This document shows positions 16,360 through 25,975 of a stretch of DNA of 32,840 bases, piece after piece (positions within the stretch are counted from its first letter, which is position 1; every line of letters starts with the position of its first letter). The stretch comes from Desulfofustis sp. Lineage in GTDB: Bacteria > Desulfobacterota > Desulfobulbia > Desulfobulbales > Desulfocapsaceae. The position numbers and the translations under genes were made by a program. The stretch covers positions 1 to 32,840 of the forward strand of contig JABDQA010000165.1 in the NCBI GenBank assembly GCA_013042475.1, in the 5' to 3' direction. Below the pieces are notes generated by a model. That model saw nothing but the letters and a program-made list of their open reading frames with translations, did not search any database and was not told the DNA's origin.

Positions 16360-17580
16360 TTATACGCCAAAATCGTCATAGTGAACATTTTCAGGCTCGA
16401 CACCGAGATTGTCGAGCATCTCCTGCACCGAATCGAGCATCATCGGCGGACCGCAGACGTAATAGTCAATATCCTCGGGTGCCGGATGATCTTTGAGATA
16501 GTTATCGTAGAGCACCAGGTGGATGAATCCAGTGTAACCCTCCCAATTATCCTCAGGCAGGGGTGCGCTGAGTGCCAGATTGAAGGTGAAATTGTCGTGA
16601 TTCTCGGCCAGTGCTTCGAATTCTTCTTTGTAGAAGACCTCTTTCATGGAGCGGCCGCCATACCAGTAAGAGACCTTGCGGTTGGTGTGGATACGCTTGA
16701 AGAGGTCGAAGATGTGACTGCGCAGCGGGGCCATGCCGGCTCCTCCGCCGATGTAAACCATCTCCCTTTCGTTCTCCTGGATAAAGAAATCGCCGAAGGG
16801 ACCTGAAATAGTCACCGGGTCGCCCTTCTTGAGATTGAAAATGTAAGACGATGCTTGACCTGGAGGGGCCGCTGGCTCGCCTGGGGGAGGGCTGGCGATA
16901 CGGACATTGAGTTTGATAATGCCGCGTTCCTCGGGATAATTAGCCATCGAGTAGGCTCGAGTCACGGGGACGTAGACGTGGGATTTGAACTGGAACATTC
17001 TGAATTTTCGCCAGTCAGCCAGAAAGCGGTCGTCGATGTCAAAGCTCTGATAATCAAGCTCGTGCGGGGGCACCTCGATCTGAATGTAGCCGCCGGCTTT
17101 GAAATCGACATGATCCCCTTCCGGGAGCTCCAGTACCAGTTCCTTGATGAAGGTGGCAACGTTCTCGTTCGAGGCGACCACGCACTCCCATTTTCTGGTC
17201 TCCAGCATCTCCGGAGGCACTTCTATTTTCATGGACCGCTTAACCGGTACCTGGCAGGCCAGCCGGTACCCTTCACGCGCTTCGCGCCGGGTGATCGCCG
17301 ACTCTTCGGTGGGCAAAATAGAGCCGCCGCCATCGGTGACAATGCAGCGGCACTGGGCGCAGCTGCCGCCGCCTCCGCAGGCGGATGACAGAAAAATGCC
17401 CTGGTCGGCCAGTGCGGTCAGAAGTTTGCCGCCCGGCTCGGTTTTAAGTTCTTTGTCGTCGTTTACAACAATGGACAGATCGCCACCCGGCAGAAGCGAC
17501 TTCTTGGTGCCCACGATCAGAGCGACCAGAACGAACTGGATGGCGAGAAATATGGATACTCCGTAAATTATTTCATTCAT
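16360..17580 (-). CDS. nqrF: Na+-NQR subunit F (NADH-oxidising flavoprotein)
   Basis: Entry subunit of the Na+-translocating NADH:quinone reductase. It takes electrons from NADH to FAD and then to a 2Fe-2S cluster. The 406 aa match V. cholerae NqrF. There is an N-terminal membrane anchor (about 4-24). The plant-type ferredoxin domain has ligands C68, C74, C77 and C109 ([14 protein letters not shown] and LACQV). An FAD-binding domain with RAYSMANYP and an NADH domain with [16 protein letters not shown] and YYVCGPPMM complete it. GGAAG lies about eight bases before ATG 17580. It is the last nqr subunit in the operon, 40 bp after nqrE, and is followed by the small Cys-rich gene. Confidence 0.97.
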   Translation of the reverse strand: MNEIIYGVSIFLAIQFVLVALIVGTKKSLLPGGDLSIVVNDDKELKTEPGGKLLTALADQGIFLSSACGGGGSCAQCRCIVTDGGGSILPTEESAITRREAREGYRLACQVPVKRSMKIEVPPEMLETRKWECVVASNENVATFIKELVLELPEGDHVDFKAGGYIQIEVPPHELDYQSFDIDDRFLADWRKFRMFQFKSHVYVPVTRAYSMANYPEERGIIKLNVRIASPPPGEPAAPPGQASSYIFNLKKGDPVTISGPFGDFFIQENEREMVYIGGGAGMAPLRSHIFDLFKRIHTNRKVSYWYGGRSMKEVFYKEEFEALAENHDNFTFNLALSAPLPEDNWEGYTGFIHLVLYDNYLKDHPAPEDIDYYVCGPPMMLDSVQEMLDNLGVEPENVHYDDFGV

Positions 17581-17620
17581 CCGAAAACTTCCGTATGTTG
17601 GTGTTTCATTAATTCAATTA

Positions 17621-18226
17621 TTAAAAACTGATGCCGGCAAAGCCCATGAAGGCCATGGCCATCAAACCGGCGGAAATAAAAGTCATGCCAAGTCCGCGCA
17701 ACCCTTTGGGCGAGTCGGCGTATTCCGATTTTTCCCTGATGGCGGCCAACAGGATTACGGCCATCATGAAGCCGCCCCCGGCGCCAATTCCATAGGCTGT
17801 ACTCTCGAGAAAGGTGTAATCCCGCTCGACCATGAACAGTGATGCCCCCAGGATGGCGCAGTTGACCGTCAGCAGTGGCAGGAAGATGCCGAGGGTGTTG
17901 TAGAGCGCCGGCACGAACTTGTCGAGCACCATCTCCAGAATCTGGACCACGGCGGCGATAGTGGCGATATAGATCATCAGCCCGAGAAAGGTAAGGTCAA
18001 TTTCGGGCTGACCGAGCCACCCCAACGCCCCTTCCTTAAGCACGGTATTGAGCAGAAAATTGTTGAGCGGCACCGTAAGGGCGGTCAGCACAACCACTGC
18101 AAGTCCAAGGCCCACAGCCGATTTAACCTTTTTGGAAATGGCCAGGAAGGTACACATGCCGAGGAAAAAACTCAGCGGCAGATTCTCGATGAAGAGCGAT
18201 CTGAAAATGATATCGAGATAATGCAT
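17621..18226 (-). CDS. nqrE: Na+-NQR subunit E
   Basis: Six-helix membrane subunit that with NqrD holds an iron centre at the subunit interface and helps form the Na+ path. The 201 aa match the family length. The two conserved half-helix cysteines are visible: C25 in [10 protein letters not shown] and C123 in [14 protein letters not shown]. It is homologous to NqrD and to RnfA. Its start ATG overlaps the nqrD stop by one base (18226), so translation is coupled. Confidence 0.97.
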   Translation of the reverse strand: MHYLDIIFRSLFIENLPLSFFLGMCTFLAISKKVKSAVGLGLAVVVLTALTVPLNNFLLNTVLKEGALGWLGQPEIDLTFLGLMIYIATIAAVVQILEMVLDKFVPALYNTLGIFLPLLTVNCAILGASLFMVERDYTFLESTAYGIGAGGGFMMAVILLAAIREKSEYADSPKGLRGLGMTFISAGLMAMAFMGFAGISF

Positions 18227-18849
18227 TATTGGCTCTCCTGCTGCTCGGGATCATAGGTGCGGATCAGCCAGATCAGCATGGCGATCAGGAAGAAACCGCT
18301 GGCCGGCAGCACCAGCATGCCGTTGGGTACGTACCAGCCGCCGTTGCTGACAGTAGTGAATATCGTGTAGCCAAAAATGGTGCCGGCCCCGAACAGTTCC
18401 CTTATGAAGGCAACGCTCATCAATATGAGGCTGTAACCAAGTCCGTTGCCGATACCGTCTATGAAACTGGGAATTGGCGGGTTGGACATGGCGAATCCCT
18501 CGGCCCTGCCCATGATGATGCAGTTGGTGATGATCAGCCCGACAAAGATCGACAGCTGTTTGGACAGCTCGTAGAAAAAGGCCTGGAGGATCTGGTCTAC
18601 CAGGATTACCAGGGTGGCGATGACCATGATCTGCAAACCAATTCTGACCGTGTTGGGTATCTGGTAGCGAACGATGGAAATGGTCAGACTCGAAAAAGCG
18701 GTTACCAGCGTCACGCAAATCGACATAACCAGCGCCGTGGACATCTGGCCGGTGACCGCCAGAGCGGAGCAGATACCTAATACCAGAAGGGCGATGGGAT
18801 TTCGTTTAAAAATGGAACGTACGATAAGTTCCTTGCTGCTTTCAGCCAT
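18226..18849 (-). CDS. nqrD: Na+-NQR subunit D
   Basis: Partner membrane subunit of NqrE, homologous to RnfE. The 207 aa carry the paired cysteines C27 ([11 protein letters not shown]) and C110 ([16 protein letters not shown]), which ligate the shared iron centre. About six hydrophobic segments are seen. Its start overlaps the nqrC end by eight bases, so nqrC, nqrD and nqrE are translated as a coupled block. Confidence 0.97.
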   Translation of the reverse strand: MAESSKELIVRSIFKRNPIALLVLGICSALAVTGQMSTALVMSICVTLVTAFSSLTISIVRYQIPNTVRIGLQIMVIATLVILVDQILQAFFYELSKQLSIFVGLIITNCIIMGRAEGFAMSNPPIPSFIDGIGNGLGYSLILMSVAFIRELFGAGTIFGYTIFTTVSNGGWYVPNGMLVLPASGFFLIAMLIWLIRTYDPEQQESQ

Positions 18850-19624
18850 TGAGTCCTCCGTTTTTAAACTGCTCGAAAAACGGTTTGAAGCCGTGGTCTC
18901 CGAACCAGAACTGCATCATGGAGTCGACTCCCTGGGTGGTGATGGTCGCACCCGAGAGGCCGTCGATCTGATAATCCCGTTCTTCGGGGCTGGCCTGGGT
19001 CCCGCTTTTAACCACGGAAATTGCCAGCTGGTCAGTTTGGTCGTAAAGGGTTTTGTCCTGCCAACCCTTTTGCCAACGTGGGTTTTCGACCTCTCCACCG
19101 AGCCCCGGTGTCTCGCCATGCTCGTAGAAGGAGACGCCGCGGATGGTGTTCAGGTCGGCATCGATGGCCACATAGGCGTACAAGGTTGACCACAGCCCCT
19201 TACCCCGAATGGGTAGCACGACCTGCTCGAAGCTGTCGCCATCCTTGACTAGATATACCAGCGAATACTTCTCCTGACGCCTGATGCCGGCGATATCGGT
19301 GTCGGGGTCGAGATCCCGGCCGTTCTCATCGCTCATGGCGGCATCGAGCTGATCGAATTCGAATGGATCGATGTCAGGGTCCTCAACAAAGGTTCCCGAA
19401 ACCAGGTCAACGAGCCTGGTCTCGATCGTAGAAAACTGCTCTTCAACACCGACTTCTGGCTGGTAAAGTCCGGCAGCGTTGAGAATATTTTTTTTCTGAT
19501 TGAGGGTTTTGTTTACCGTCTGATAGGGCTCAAGACCAACTGCAGCAGCAGCCACCAGGGCCGAGCAGGCAAAGGCAAGCACAAGCACCGAGTAGAACGG
19601 TTTGAGAGGATGTTCTTTAGCCAT
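18842..19624 (-). CDS. nqrC: Na+-NQR subunit C (covalent FMN subunit)
   Basis: One N-terminal membrane helix (about 10-30) and a periplasmic domain carrying covalently bound FMN. The 260 aa match the family. The flavinylation motif is [12 protein letters not shown], with the acceptor threonine at T227 (T225 in V. cholerae). [11 protein letters not shown] is another family signature. The FMN is attached by ApbE, encoded at the head of the same operon. The start overlaps the nqrB end by eight bases. Confidence 0.97.
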   Translation of the reverse strand: MAKEHPLKPFYSVLVLAFACSALVAAAAVGLEPYQTVNKTLNQKKNILNAAGLYQPEVGVEEQFSTIETRLVDLVSGTFVEDPDIDPFEFDQLDAAMSDENGRDLDPDTDIAGIRRQEKYSLVYLVKDGDSFEQVVLPIRGKGLWSTLYAYVAIDADLNTIRGVSFYEHGETPGLGGEVENPRWQKGWQDKTLYDQTDQLAISVVKSGTQASPEERDYQIDGLSGATITTQGVDSMMQFWFGDHGFKPFFEQFKNGGLNG

Positions 19625-20825
19625 TGCGAACGAGCCTCCTTCTTACATTGGCACGAACCACCAAATAATCGAAAAATGGGGCAAAGACGTTACCCAGCAA
19701 AATCGCAAGCATAACCGCCTCTGGATAGGCCGGGTTTGCCACCCGAATGAAAATTGCCAGAAAGCCGATGAGCAGGCCGTACATCCACTGGCCTGAAAAG
19801 GTCTGGGCCGCTGACACCGGGTCGGTGGCCATAAACACCAGACCGAAGGCAAAGCCGCCGAGGACGAGATGGTAATGCACCGGCAGAGCGTACATCGGAT
19901 TTGTGGGATCCGGCACCAGATTGAAGGCCATTGCGGTGACCACGGCGCCAATCAGCATCGACAGCATGATTCGCCATGAAGCCACACCAGTGACCAGCAT
20001 CAGGGCGGCACCCAGCAGGCAGGCCAGGACCGAAGTCTCGCCCATGGATCCGGGAATGGTGCCGATGAAGGCCTGGAACCAGGAGTAGTCGAGTGAGGCC
20101 AAAGGGTTGGCCGGATCAGCCTGGGGCAGCGCAGTGAGCGCGGTGGCGCCCGAGTACCCGTCAACCGCCGTCCAAACCTTGTCGCCGCTCATCTGGGCAG
20201 GATAGGCGAAATAGATGAAAGCCCGGCTGGAAAGGGCGGGATTCATGAAATTTTTTCCGACTCCGCCGAACACTTCCTTGGCGAATACCACCCCGAAACT
20301 GGTGCCGACCGCGACCTGCCAGAGCGGAATGGTCGGCGGCAGGGTCAGCGGCAGCAGCAGACTGGTGACCAGAAAGGCCTCGGAAAACTCATGCCCCCTG
20401 ATAAGGTTGAAGAGCGCTTCCCAGATGGAACCGGTGATGACCACCACCAGGTAGATGGGAAAAAAGTAGAGCGAGCCGTGTACCATGTTTGAGGTGAGCG
20501 ATTGGGGGTTGATGCCAATGATGCCCATGATCGCTCCCCGCCATCCATCCGGCATCGCACCGATCTCGACCAGCACCAGGTTTGCCTGATAACCGGTGTT
20601 CCACAGGGCCATCAGCGTGCAGGGCACGAGCGCGATGATGACCGTGATCATGATCCGTTTCAGATCGACGGCGTCGCGCACATGGGGAGCGGCCGGGGTC
20701 GACTTGGTGGTTGAGAAGAGAAATGAGTCGAAGGCCTCGTAAAGCGGGTAAAGGCTTTTAAATTTTCCGCCCTCTTCAAAATGGGGCTTTATGTCGAGGA
20801 AGTATTTATTTAGTTTGCTAAGCAT
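19617..20825 (-). CDS. nqrB: Na+-NQR subunit B (covalent FMN and riboflavin subunit)
   Basis: Main membrane subunit and Na+ channel, homologous to RnfD. The 402 aa contain about ten hydrophobic segments after a cytoplasmic N-terminal arm. The covalent FMN site VDGYSGATALT has its acceptor at T228 (T236 in V. cholerae). GVGKNFMNPALSSRAFIYFAYP is typical of the family. I see no good Shine-Dalgarno ahead of ATG 20825, which lies 16 bp after the nqrA stop, so re-initiation from nqrA is likely. Confidence 0.97.
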   Translation of the reverse strand: MLSKLNKYFLDIKPHFEEGGKFKSLYPLYEAFDSFLFSTTKSTPAAPHVRDAVDLKRIMITVIIALVPCTLMALWNTGYQANLVLVEIGAMPDGWRGAIMGIIGINPQSLTSNMVHGSLYFFPIYLVVVITGSIWEALFNLIRGHEFSEAFLVTSLLLPLTLPPTIPLWQVAVGTSFGVVFAKEVFGGVGKNFMNPALSSRAFIYFAYPAQMSGDKVWTAVDGYSGATALTALPQADPANPLASLDYSWFQAFIGTIPGSMGETSVLACLLGAALMLVTGVASWRIMLSMLIGAVVTAMAFNLVPDPTNPMYALPVHYHLVLGGFAFGLVFMATDPVSAAQTFSGQWMYGLLIGFLAIFIRVANPAYPEAVMLAILLGNVFAPFFDYLVVRANVRRRLVRNG

Positions 20826-20841
20826 AATTTACTATTCAGAA

Positions 20842-22191
20842 TCACCCTTCCTCTTCAATAGAGGTCAGCGTTTGACGTAGCATGGGACCGAAATCATTTT
20901 TTCCGGGATCAACGTAGGAGCAAAGCGCCAGGTCTTCCTCGATCAGTTCCAGACAGCCGAGTTCCTTGGCTTTCTCGGTATTGCCCGAGGCTAGGCTTTT
21001 AAGAAAATAGATCGGTACGAAGTCGAGTGGCATCACCTTCTCATAAGTACCCAGCGGATAAATCGCCCGGTTGCCACCCCAAACTGCGGTATTGAAGGGA
21101 ACTTTGTCGGGCTTGGTGAAGGCGGTTAAAAATGCCCGTGATACCGAAAACCGGTCGTTTCCGAGTCGCAGCCAGCCGAACAGCTGACGACCGTCGCCTT
21201 CGGGCAGGCAGCTCACCAACTGGTGGTAGCGGCCCAGAAATCCGTGTAATTCGTTTGCCTGGCGACCGTCAAGGATGGAGCCGGAAACAAGCCTGCCCTC
21301 AACGCCCTCTTTTAATTCACTACGGCACAATTCGGCAATCGACGCGCCGACGATCGTTTCCACATGGCGAGGGGACTCAAAACAGGGACCACCCAGGGCC
21401 ACCACCCTCTCGCTGACCAGTGCACCCGTTCTCAGCAAACCGCCGAGGGCGCAGACGTCCTGGGCACCGAGGTGCCACACCGTCTTGGTCTCGTTTACCG
21501 GGTCAACGAAATGGATATGGGTGGACGGTAATCCGGATGGGTGGGGACCTTCGAAGACGACCGGCTCGACCTGATCGGCGATAGTGTCGAGGTCATTGAG
21601 ATCACCGGCATGACATAGGTAAATGGGGATAGAGACAAGCGTGGCCAGTGCTTTCATACCGAGATAAAAATCATCTTTTCGGTGCTCGATGATGACTCTC
21701 ATGCTTGATCCCACTGGCGAGCTGTCCATGGCCGTGACGAACAGCGAGGCGGGTTCGCTGTCGATTCGCGGGATTTTCCCGTAGGGTCTGGTGCGCAAGG
21801 CGGTCCAGAGCCCCGAGTCGATCAACAGGCGGCGCAATTTTTCGGGCCCGAGACTATGGGGGTCGGAACCTGGCTCGCAGAAACTCACGCTGTCGCTTTC
21901 CGACACGCGGATGACCAGCGACTCGAACTTGCGTTTGGCGCCCCGGTTGATGGCGAGCACCTCGCCGCCAGCAGGAGCGGTGAAGACCACCCCTTCATTC
22001 TTTTTATCGGAAAACAGCGGTTGCCCGCAGGCTACCTGATCGCCAACCGCCACCAGCATAGTGGGCTTCATGCCGATATAATCGTCGCCGATCAGGGCCA
22101 CGTGTTCGACCGCAGCCGCTTTTGATATCGACGCATCGGGGGCGCCGTCGATGGGCAGATCAAGCCCTTTATCGAGTGTTATTCTTCTCAT
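20842..22191 (-). CDS. nqrA: Na+-NQR subunit A
   Basis: Cytoplasmic-facing subunit of the complex with quinone-related function, related to RnfC but without its 4Fe-4S clusters. The 449 aa match V. cholerae NqrA (446). Recognisable segments are the N-terminal ITLDKGLDLPIDG, GDYIGMKPTMLVAVGDQV, and the C-terminal DFVPIYFLKSLASGNTEKAKELGCLELIEEDLALC read across about 390-424. There are no membrane helices. The start follows the apbE stop with one base between (TGAAATG), so it is coupled to apbE. Confidence 0.96.
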   Translation of the reverse strand: MRRITLDKGLDLPIDGAPDASISKAAAVEHVALIGDDYIGMKPTMLVAVGDQVACGQPLFSDKKNEGVVFTAPAGGEVLAINRGAKRKFESLVIRVSESDSVSFCEPGSDPHSLGPEKLRRLLIDSGLWTALRTRPYGKIPRIDSEPASLFVTAMDSSPVGSSMRVIIEHRKDDFYLGMKALATLVSIPIYLCHAGDLNDLDTIADQVEPVVFEGPHPSGLPSTHIHFVDPVNETKTVWHLGAQDVCALGGLLRTGALVSERVVALGGPCFESPRHVETIVGASIAELCRSELKEGVEGRLVSGSILDGRQANELHGFLGRYHQLVSCLPEGDGRQLFGWLRLGNDRFSVSRAFLTAFTKPDKVPFNTAVWGGNRAIYPLGTYEKVMPLDFVPIYFLKSLASGNTEKAKELGCLELIEEDLALCSYVDPGKNDFGPMLRQTLTSIEEEG

Positions 22192-22192
22192 T

Positions 22193-23212
22193 TCAACTGA
22201 AGAATCCTTTTGTCTGGTATCTGTTTAGTTCTTTATCTATGAGGTAGCCCTCGCAATCCGGCAGGGTTTCGAGCAGGGCGATGGTTTCATCTGGATCGAG
22301 TACCATGCCCGCGGTGGCAAGACCATCCGCCCAGGCGACGGATGGTGCGATTACTGAACTAGAGGCAGTACGTACAGGGGAAAAGCCGGTGCGGGGATCG
22401 ATGATGTGATGATTTTTTTTGTCCTCGGTGAAGTATTGCATGTAATCGCCCGAAGTGGCGATTGCCCGGTCGCTCATCTCAATGGTGGTCATTTTCTTCA
22501 GATCGTCGCTCCGCGGGTTTCTAATGCCGATCTTCCAAGGTTTGCCGTCATAGCGGTGGCCGACTGCCATCAGGTCACCACCTGCTTCTACAAACGCATC
22601 GGTCAAGCCCATACCCAGCAGCACCTTGATCCCCTCATCGACAATGTAACCCTTGGCTACCGCATCGAGGGTTGCCGTCACGCCGGGTCTGGAGTACTTC
22701 ACCGTGCGATCCTCTACAACAATATGTCTGTAGTCGACCACTTGCAAAATTTCTTTTATTTTTTGTTGGTCGGGCAGTTTGCCGGTTTCCCTAACCTCTT
22801 TAAAGAGTCCCACGAGGGGCAGAACGGTGGGGTCGAATGCCCCGCTGGTGAGTGTTCCGAGTTCGAGGGCGAGCTTGAATACGTCGATGAGCTCTTGCGG
22901 AGCATTTTCCAGCGAACCATAGCGATTCAACTCGGAAATGGGACTATCCGGGATATAAGTGCTCATCATCTGGGAAAGTCCTTCCATGCGCTCGATACAG
23001 GCGGTGATGCCAGCCCGGCTGAAGTCCTCATCTTCGCCGCAGACGACCAGGTTGACGATGGTGCCCATCATCGGTTGGGTGTGGCGCGCCGCTGAGAGCC
23101 GGTGTGACGGCCTCAGTCCGAAATAGCCGAGGATACCGACCACGCCGCCGGCTGCAGCCAGCTGCAACAGGCGTCGTCTGGAAAATCCTTGTCGAGCAGC
23201 GGGACTGTTCAT
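22193..23212 (-). CDS. apbE: FAD:protein FMN transferase (ApbE), Tat-exported
   Basis: Mg2+-dependent flavin transferase that links FMN from FAD to threonine in SGAT motifs, here those of NqrB and NqrC, on the periplasmic side. The 339 aa begin with a twin-arginine signal (SRRRLLQLAAAGG, about 11-23), which fits export of a flavin-loaded enzyme. Family motifs follow: PMMGTIVNLVV, DSPISELNRYG, GAFDPTVLPLVGL, DAVAKGYIVDEG, EAGGDLMAVG and VIAPSVAWADGLATA. AAGGAA lies six bases before ATG 23212. Placing apbE first in the operon, ahead of nqrA, differs from Vibrio, where it lies downstream. Confidence 0.95.
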   Translation of the reverse strand: MNSPAARQGFSRRRLLQLAAAGGVVGILGYFGLRPSHRLSAARHTQPMMGTIVNLVVCGEDEDFSRAGITACIERMEGLSQMMSTYIPDSPISELNRYGSLENAPQELIDVFKLALELGTLTSGAFDPTVLPLVGLFKEVRETGKLPDQQKIKEILQVVDYRHIVVEDRTVKYSRPGVTATLDAVAKGYIVDEGIKVLLGMGLTDAFVEAGGDLMAVGHRYDGKPWKIGIRNPRSDDLKKMTTIEMSDRAIATSGDYMQYFTEDKKNHHIIDPRTGFSPVRTASSSVIAPSVAWADGLATAGMVLDPDETIALLETLPDCEGYLIDKELNRYQTKGFFS

Positions 23213-23310
23213 CGCAGTTCCTTATGGAGAAAGTGTAATTGCAACTGGCCTGTTCCAGATATCACCGTTTCTCACCTTACATTGAAGGATTCGATCGAAA
23301 AATCTTCGCA

Positions 23311-23339
23311 ACTATAAACACTGTGCCATGATCGGGCAA
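23311..23339 (-). promoter_or_regulatory. Promoter of the apbE-nqr operon
   Basis: On the minus strand TTGCCC (23339-23334), 17 bp and TATAGT (23316-23311) form a good sigma70-type match about 100 bp ahead of the apbE start. On the plus strand of the same 283-bp divergent region a perfect TTGACA occurs at 23371-23376, but no -10 stands at a usual distance. Confidence 0.5.
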
Positions 23340-23495
23340 AACAAAGATACAACCCGTGCAGCAAAAGCGGTTGACAAATCCGTGGTGAATGAAATCGTTA
23401 TGTTAGGAAGATACATACGCTTGCCAGAGAGGGATCAGCATGTGTGACCGTAAAAAACCCTCAACAGCGGTAACCATTATCCAGAGAGGTGTTGT

Positions 23496-25892
23496 GTGGA
23501 AACCAAGCTTGCCTATGAAAAACTGGGATTGTTCTATCTTGGGAAAGAATTGCCTATCGGGGAGAAGTCTTCAGCCGGGCTACCCCTGCTCTACAAGAGC
23601 AAAAACCTGACCACCCATGGAGTGATTATCGGTATGACCGGCAGCGGTAAGACCGGTCTGGGAATAGGGTTGATCGAGGAAGCCATTATGGACGATCTGC
23701 CTTCAATCATCATCGATCCTAAAGGCGATATGGCCAACTTGCTACTTACCTTTCCGAACCTGGAACCAGCTGATTTTGAACCCTGGATAGACTCGGCGGA
23801 GGCCTCGAGAAAGAATCTTTCGGTTCCCCAGATGGCGGAGAAAACGGCGTCCGACTGGCGCCAGGGGCTCGACTCCTGGGGGCAGACTGGCGAGCGCATC
23901 GCCCATCTCAGAACAAAGTCCACGGTAACCGTCTATACACCCGGCTCCAGCGCTGGCGTTCCGGTCTCAATCATGGCGAGCTTTTCGGCCCCGGCCGAGG
24001 ATGTAATGCAGGATCAGGACAGCCTCAACGCCCTGGTCGGCTCAACCGCCACCAGCCTCCTGGCTCTGATTAACATTGACGGAGATTCGCTCACCAGCCG
24101 GGAGCATATCCTGATTTCTTCAATTCTCCTGCATCACTGGAGACAGGGTGAAGACCTGTCGCTGGAAACATTGATTGGAGCCATCGTCAATCCCCCGTTC
24201 GACAAGGTTGGCGTCTTCGGGCTTACCAGCTTCTTTCCCCAGGCCGAGAGGATGAAGCTGGCAATGCTGCTCAACAATGTGATTGCCAGCCCCAGTTTCG
24301 CTTCCTGGCTGCAGGGGCAACCGCTCGACATACAGAATATTCTCTATGACCAGAACGGCCGGCCCAACACGGCCATCTTCTCAATAGCCCATCTCAGCGA
24401 AACGGAGAGGATGTTCTTCGTCACCCTGCTGCTCAATGCCATGATCGGCTGGATGAGACGCCAGCAGGGCACCTCGTCGTTGAAAGCGCTGCTCTACATG
24501 GACGAAATCTTTGGCTATTTCCCTCCCACCGGTAATCCGCCTTCGAAGAAGCCGATGCTGTTGCTGCTCAAGCAGGCTCGCGCCTTTGGTATCGGCGTGG
24601 TGCTGGCCACCCAGAACCCGGTGGATCTCGATTACAAAGGACTGTCAAACATCGGTACCTGGTTTGTCGGCCGGCTGCAGACCACGCAGGATCAGGACCG
24701 GGTCCTCGAGGGAATTGTCGGGGCCAGCGACGGTGTCCTGAATCGTTCCCTGGTGCGGAAGCTGTTGTCGGACATGAAGGGGCGGCAGTTTCTGCTCACT
24801 TCGGCCCACCTCGACGAACCACTGCTGTTTGAGACCCGCTGGGTCATGTCCTATCTGAAGGGCCCGATAAGCCTGCAGGATATCGACCGGCTCATGACAG
24901 ACCGGCCTGCTTTTGAAGAGGAGAGTGAGCCGTCTCACCCGGTTGCCGCAGACGGCTACGCGCTGCAGTCGAGCCCGCCGATTCTGGCTGAGGATATTGA
25001 ACAACGCTATCATCTGCTCAACATCTATGCCGAGGAGTACCGCTTCGAACCATGGCTGGCGGCAACCGCGGCGGTACGCTTTTACAACAATTCTCGAAAC
25101 ATTGACGAAGTGAGCCGGGTAAATTTTCGTCTTTATCTCGATGAATCGTTTGGTGAGCCAGACTGGACTGACGCCGAGCCGCTGGCGGCCGAACTTGACT
25201 CCTGTCCAGACAAATCCCCCGAAGGCAGCCGCTTCAGCGCACTGCCGCAGGGGTTCTCATCGCTGAAAAATTTCAGGGGCTGGGAAAAGGATTTCTCCAA
25301 CCACCTGTATCAGAATCAGCGCCTCCACCTTCTGCGGGCTCCATCGCTGAAGATGGAGTCGAAGCCGGGGGAATCGGAGGCCGACTTCAAGGTCCGCATC
25401 GCCGATCGCCTCAGAGAGGACAAGGACGCTGCAGTCGAAAAGCTGGCAGGTAAATTTCAGCTGCAAAAAGAGCGGCTTGAAAAGAAGCTGGACAGCGCCT
25501 ACGCCAAACTCGAAAAAGAAAAAGGCGACGTCTCGGCCAAAACCACCGATACCATCCTCAGTTTCGGCACGGCAGTACTTGGAGCATTTATGGGCCGTAA
25601 GAAATTATCCTCAACCACGATGACCAGAACGGCCAGCGGCATCAGAAAGGCCGGCAGGATCGGTAAGGAGAAGGATGACGTCAGGAGGGCAGAAGAATTG
25701 GCAGCAGGGCTCGAGCAGGAGATCGAGGAACTCGAGGCCGAGCAGAATCAGGAACTCGAAGAGCTGGCCGACTCCTTCGATCCTACTTTGGTGGAGACTG
25801 AGACCTTTGCGATCAAACCGAGACGCAGCGACATCTTCGATGTCAAGGTGTGTCTGCTGTGGGAGATGGTGTCACCGCAAATGCCTGGTTGA
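23496..25892 (+). CDS. HerA/VirB4-like P-loop ATPase with C-terminal coiled coil
   Basis: A 798-aa ATPase of the HerA-FtsK superfamily (DUF87-like). Visible motifs are Walker A GMTGSGKT (46-53), IIDPKGDM shortly after, Walker B ALLYMDE with D336-E337, and the downstream ATQNPVDLDYKGLSNIGTWFVGRL (about 370-393) that carries the sensor region. Residues about 610-770 are rich in K, E, R and L with heptad character and contain a small glycine/alanine segment, so they are probably coiled coil. HerA proper works with the nuclease NurA in end resection, but no NurA or other nuclease lies nearby, so the role is open. The start is GTG 23496 with AGAGAGG seven bases upstream. The gene is monocistronic and converges on panE. 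Confidence 0.8.
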   Translation: METKLAYEKLGLFYLGKELPIGEKSSAGLPLLYKSKNLTTHGVIIGMTGSGKTGLGIGLIEEAIMDDLPSIIIDPKGDMANLLLTFPNLEPADFEPWIDSAEASRKNLSVPQMAEKTASDWRQGLDSWGQTGERIAHLRTKSTVTVYTPGSSAGVPVSIMASFSAPAEDVMQDQDSLNALVGSTATSLLALINIDGDSLTSREHILISSILLHHWRQGEDLSLETLIGAIVNPPFDKVGVFGLTSFFPQAERMKLAMLLNNVIASPSFASWLQGQPLDIQNILYDQNGRPNTAIFSIAHLSETERMFFVTLLLNAMIGWMRRQQGTSSLKALLYMDEIFGYFPPTGNPPSKKPMLLLLKQARAFGIGVVLATQNPVDLDYKGLSNIGTWFVGRLQTTQDQDRVLEGIVGASDGVLNRSLVRKLLSDMKGRQFLLTSAHLDEPLLFETRWVMSYLKGPISLQDIDRLMTDRPAFEEESEPSHPVAADGYALQSSPPILAEDIEQRYHLLNIYAEEYRFEPWLAATAAVRFYNNSRNIDEVSRVNFRLYLDESFGEPDWTDAEPLAAELDSCPDKSPEGSRFSALPQGFSSLKNFRGWEKDFSNHLYQNQRLHLLRAPSLKMESKPGESEADFKVRIADRLREDKDAAVEKLAGKFQLQKERLEKKLDSAYAKLEKEKGDVSAKTTDTILSFGTAVLGAFMGRKKLSSTTMTRTASGIRKAGRIGKEKDDVRRAEELAAGLEQEIEELEAEQNQELEELADSFDPTLVETETFAIKPRRSDIFDVKVCLLWEMVSPQMPG

Positions 25893-25975
25893 GTAATTTA
25901 AATGCAGAAATAGCCCTTTAAAAGATCTTTGGGGATTGTGTCCCCGTACTCGCGTATTTTTAGAAAACCTGCAGT

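Noticed and set aside
22406-23095. 229-codon plus-strand frame opposite apbE
   Set aside because: ApbE motifs are unambiguous on the minus strand; the plus frame has no recognisable domain or start signal.
23371-23404. Plus-strand promoter of the HerA-like gene from the perfect TTGACA at 23371
   Set aside because: The nearest -10-like hexamer (TATGTT) is 22 bp away, outside the usual spacing.
25931-25945. GGGGA/TCCCC stem between the HerA-like gene and panE as terminator
   Set aside because: Only five base pairs and no T-run on either side; too weak to call, though it sits between convergent genes.
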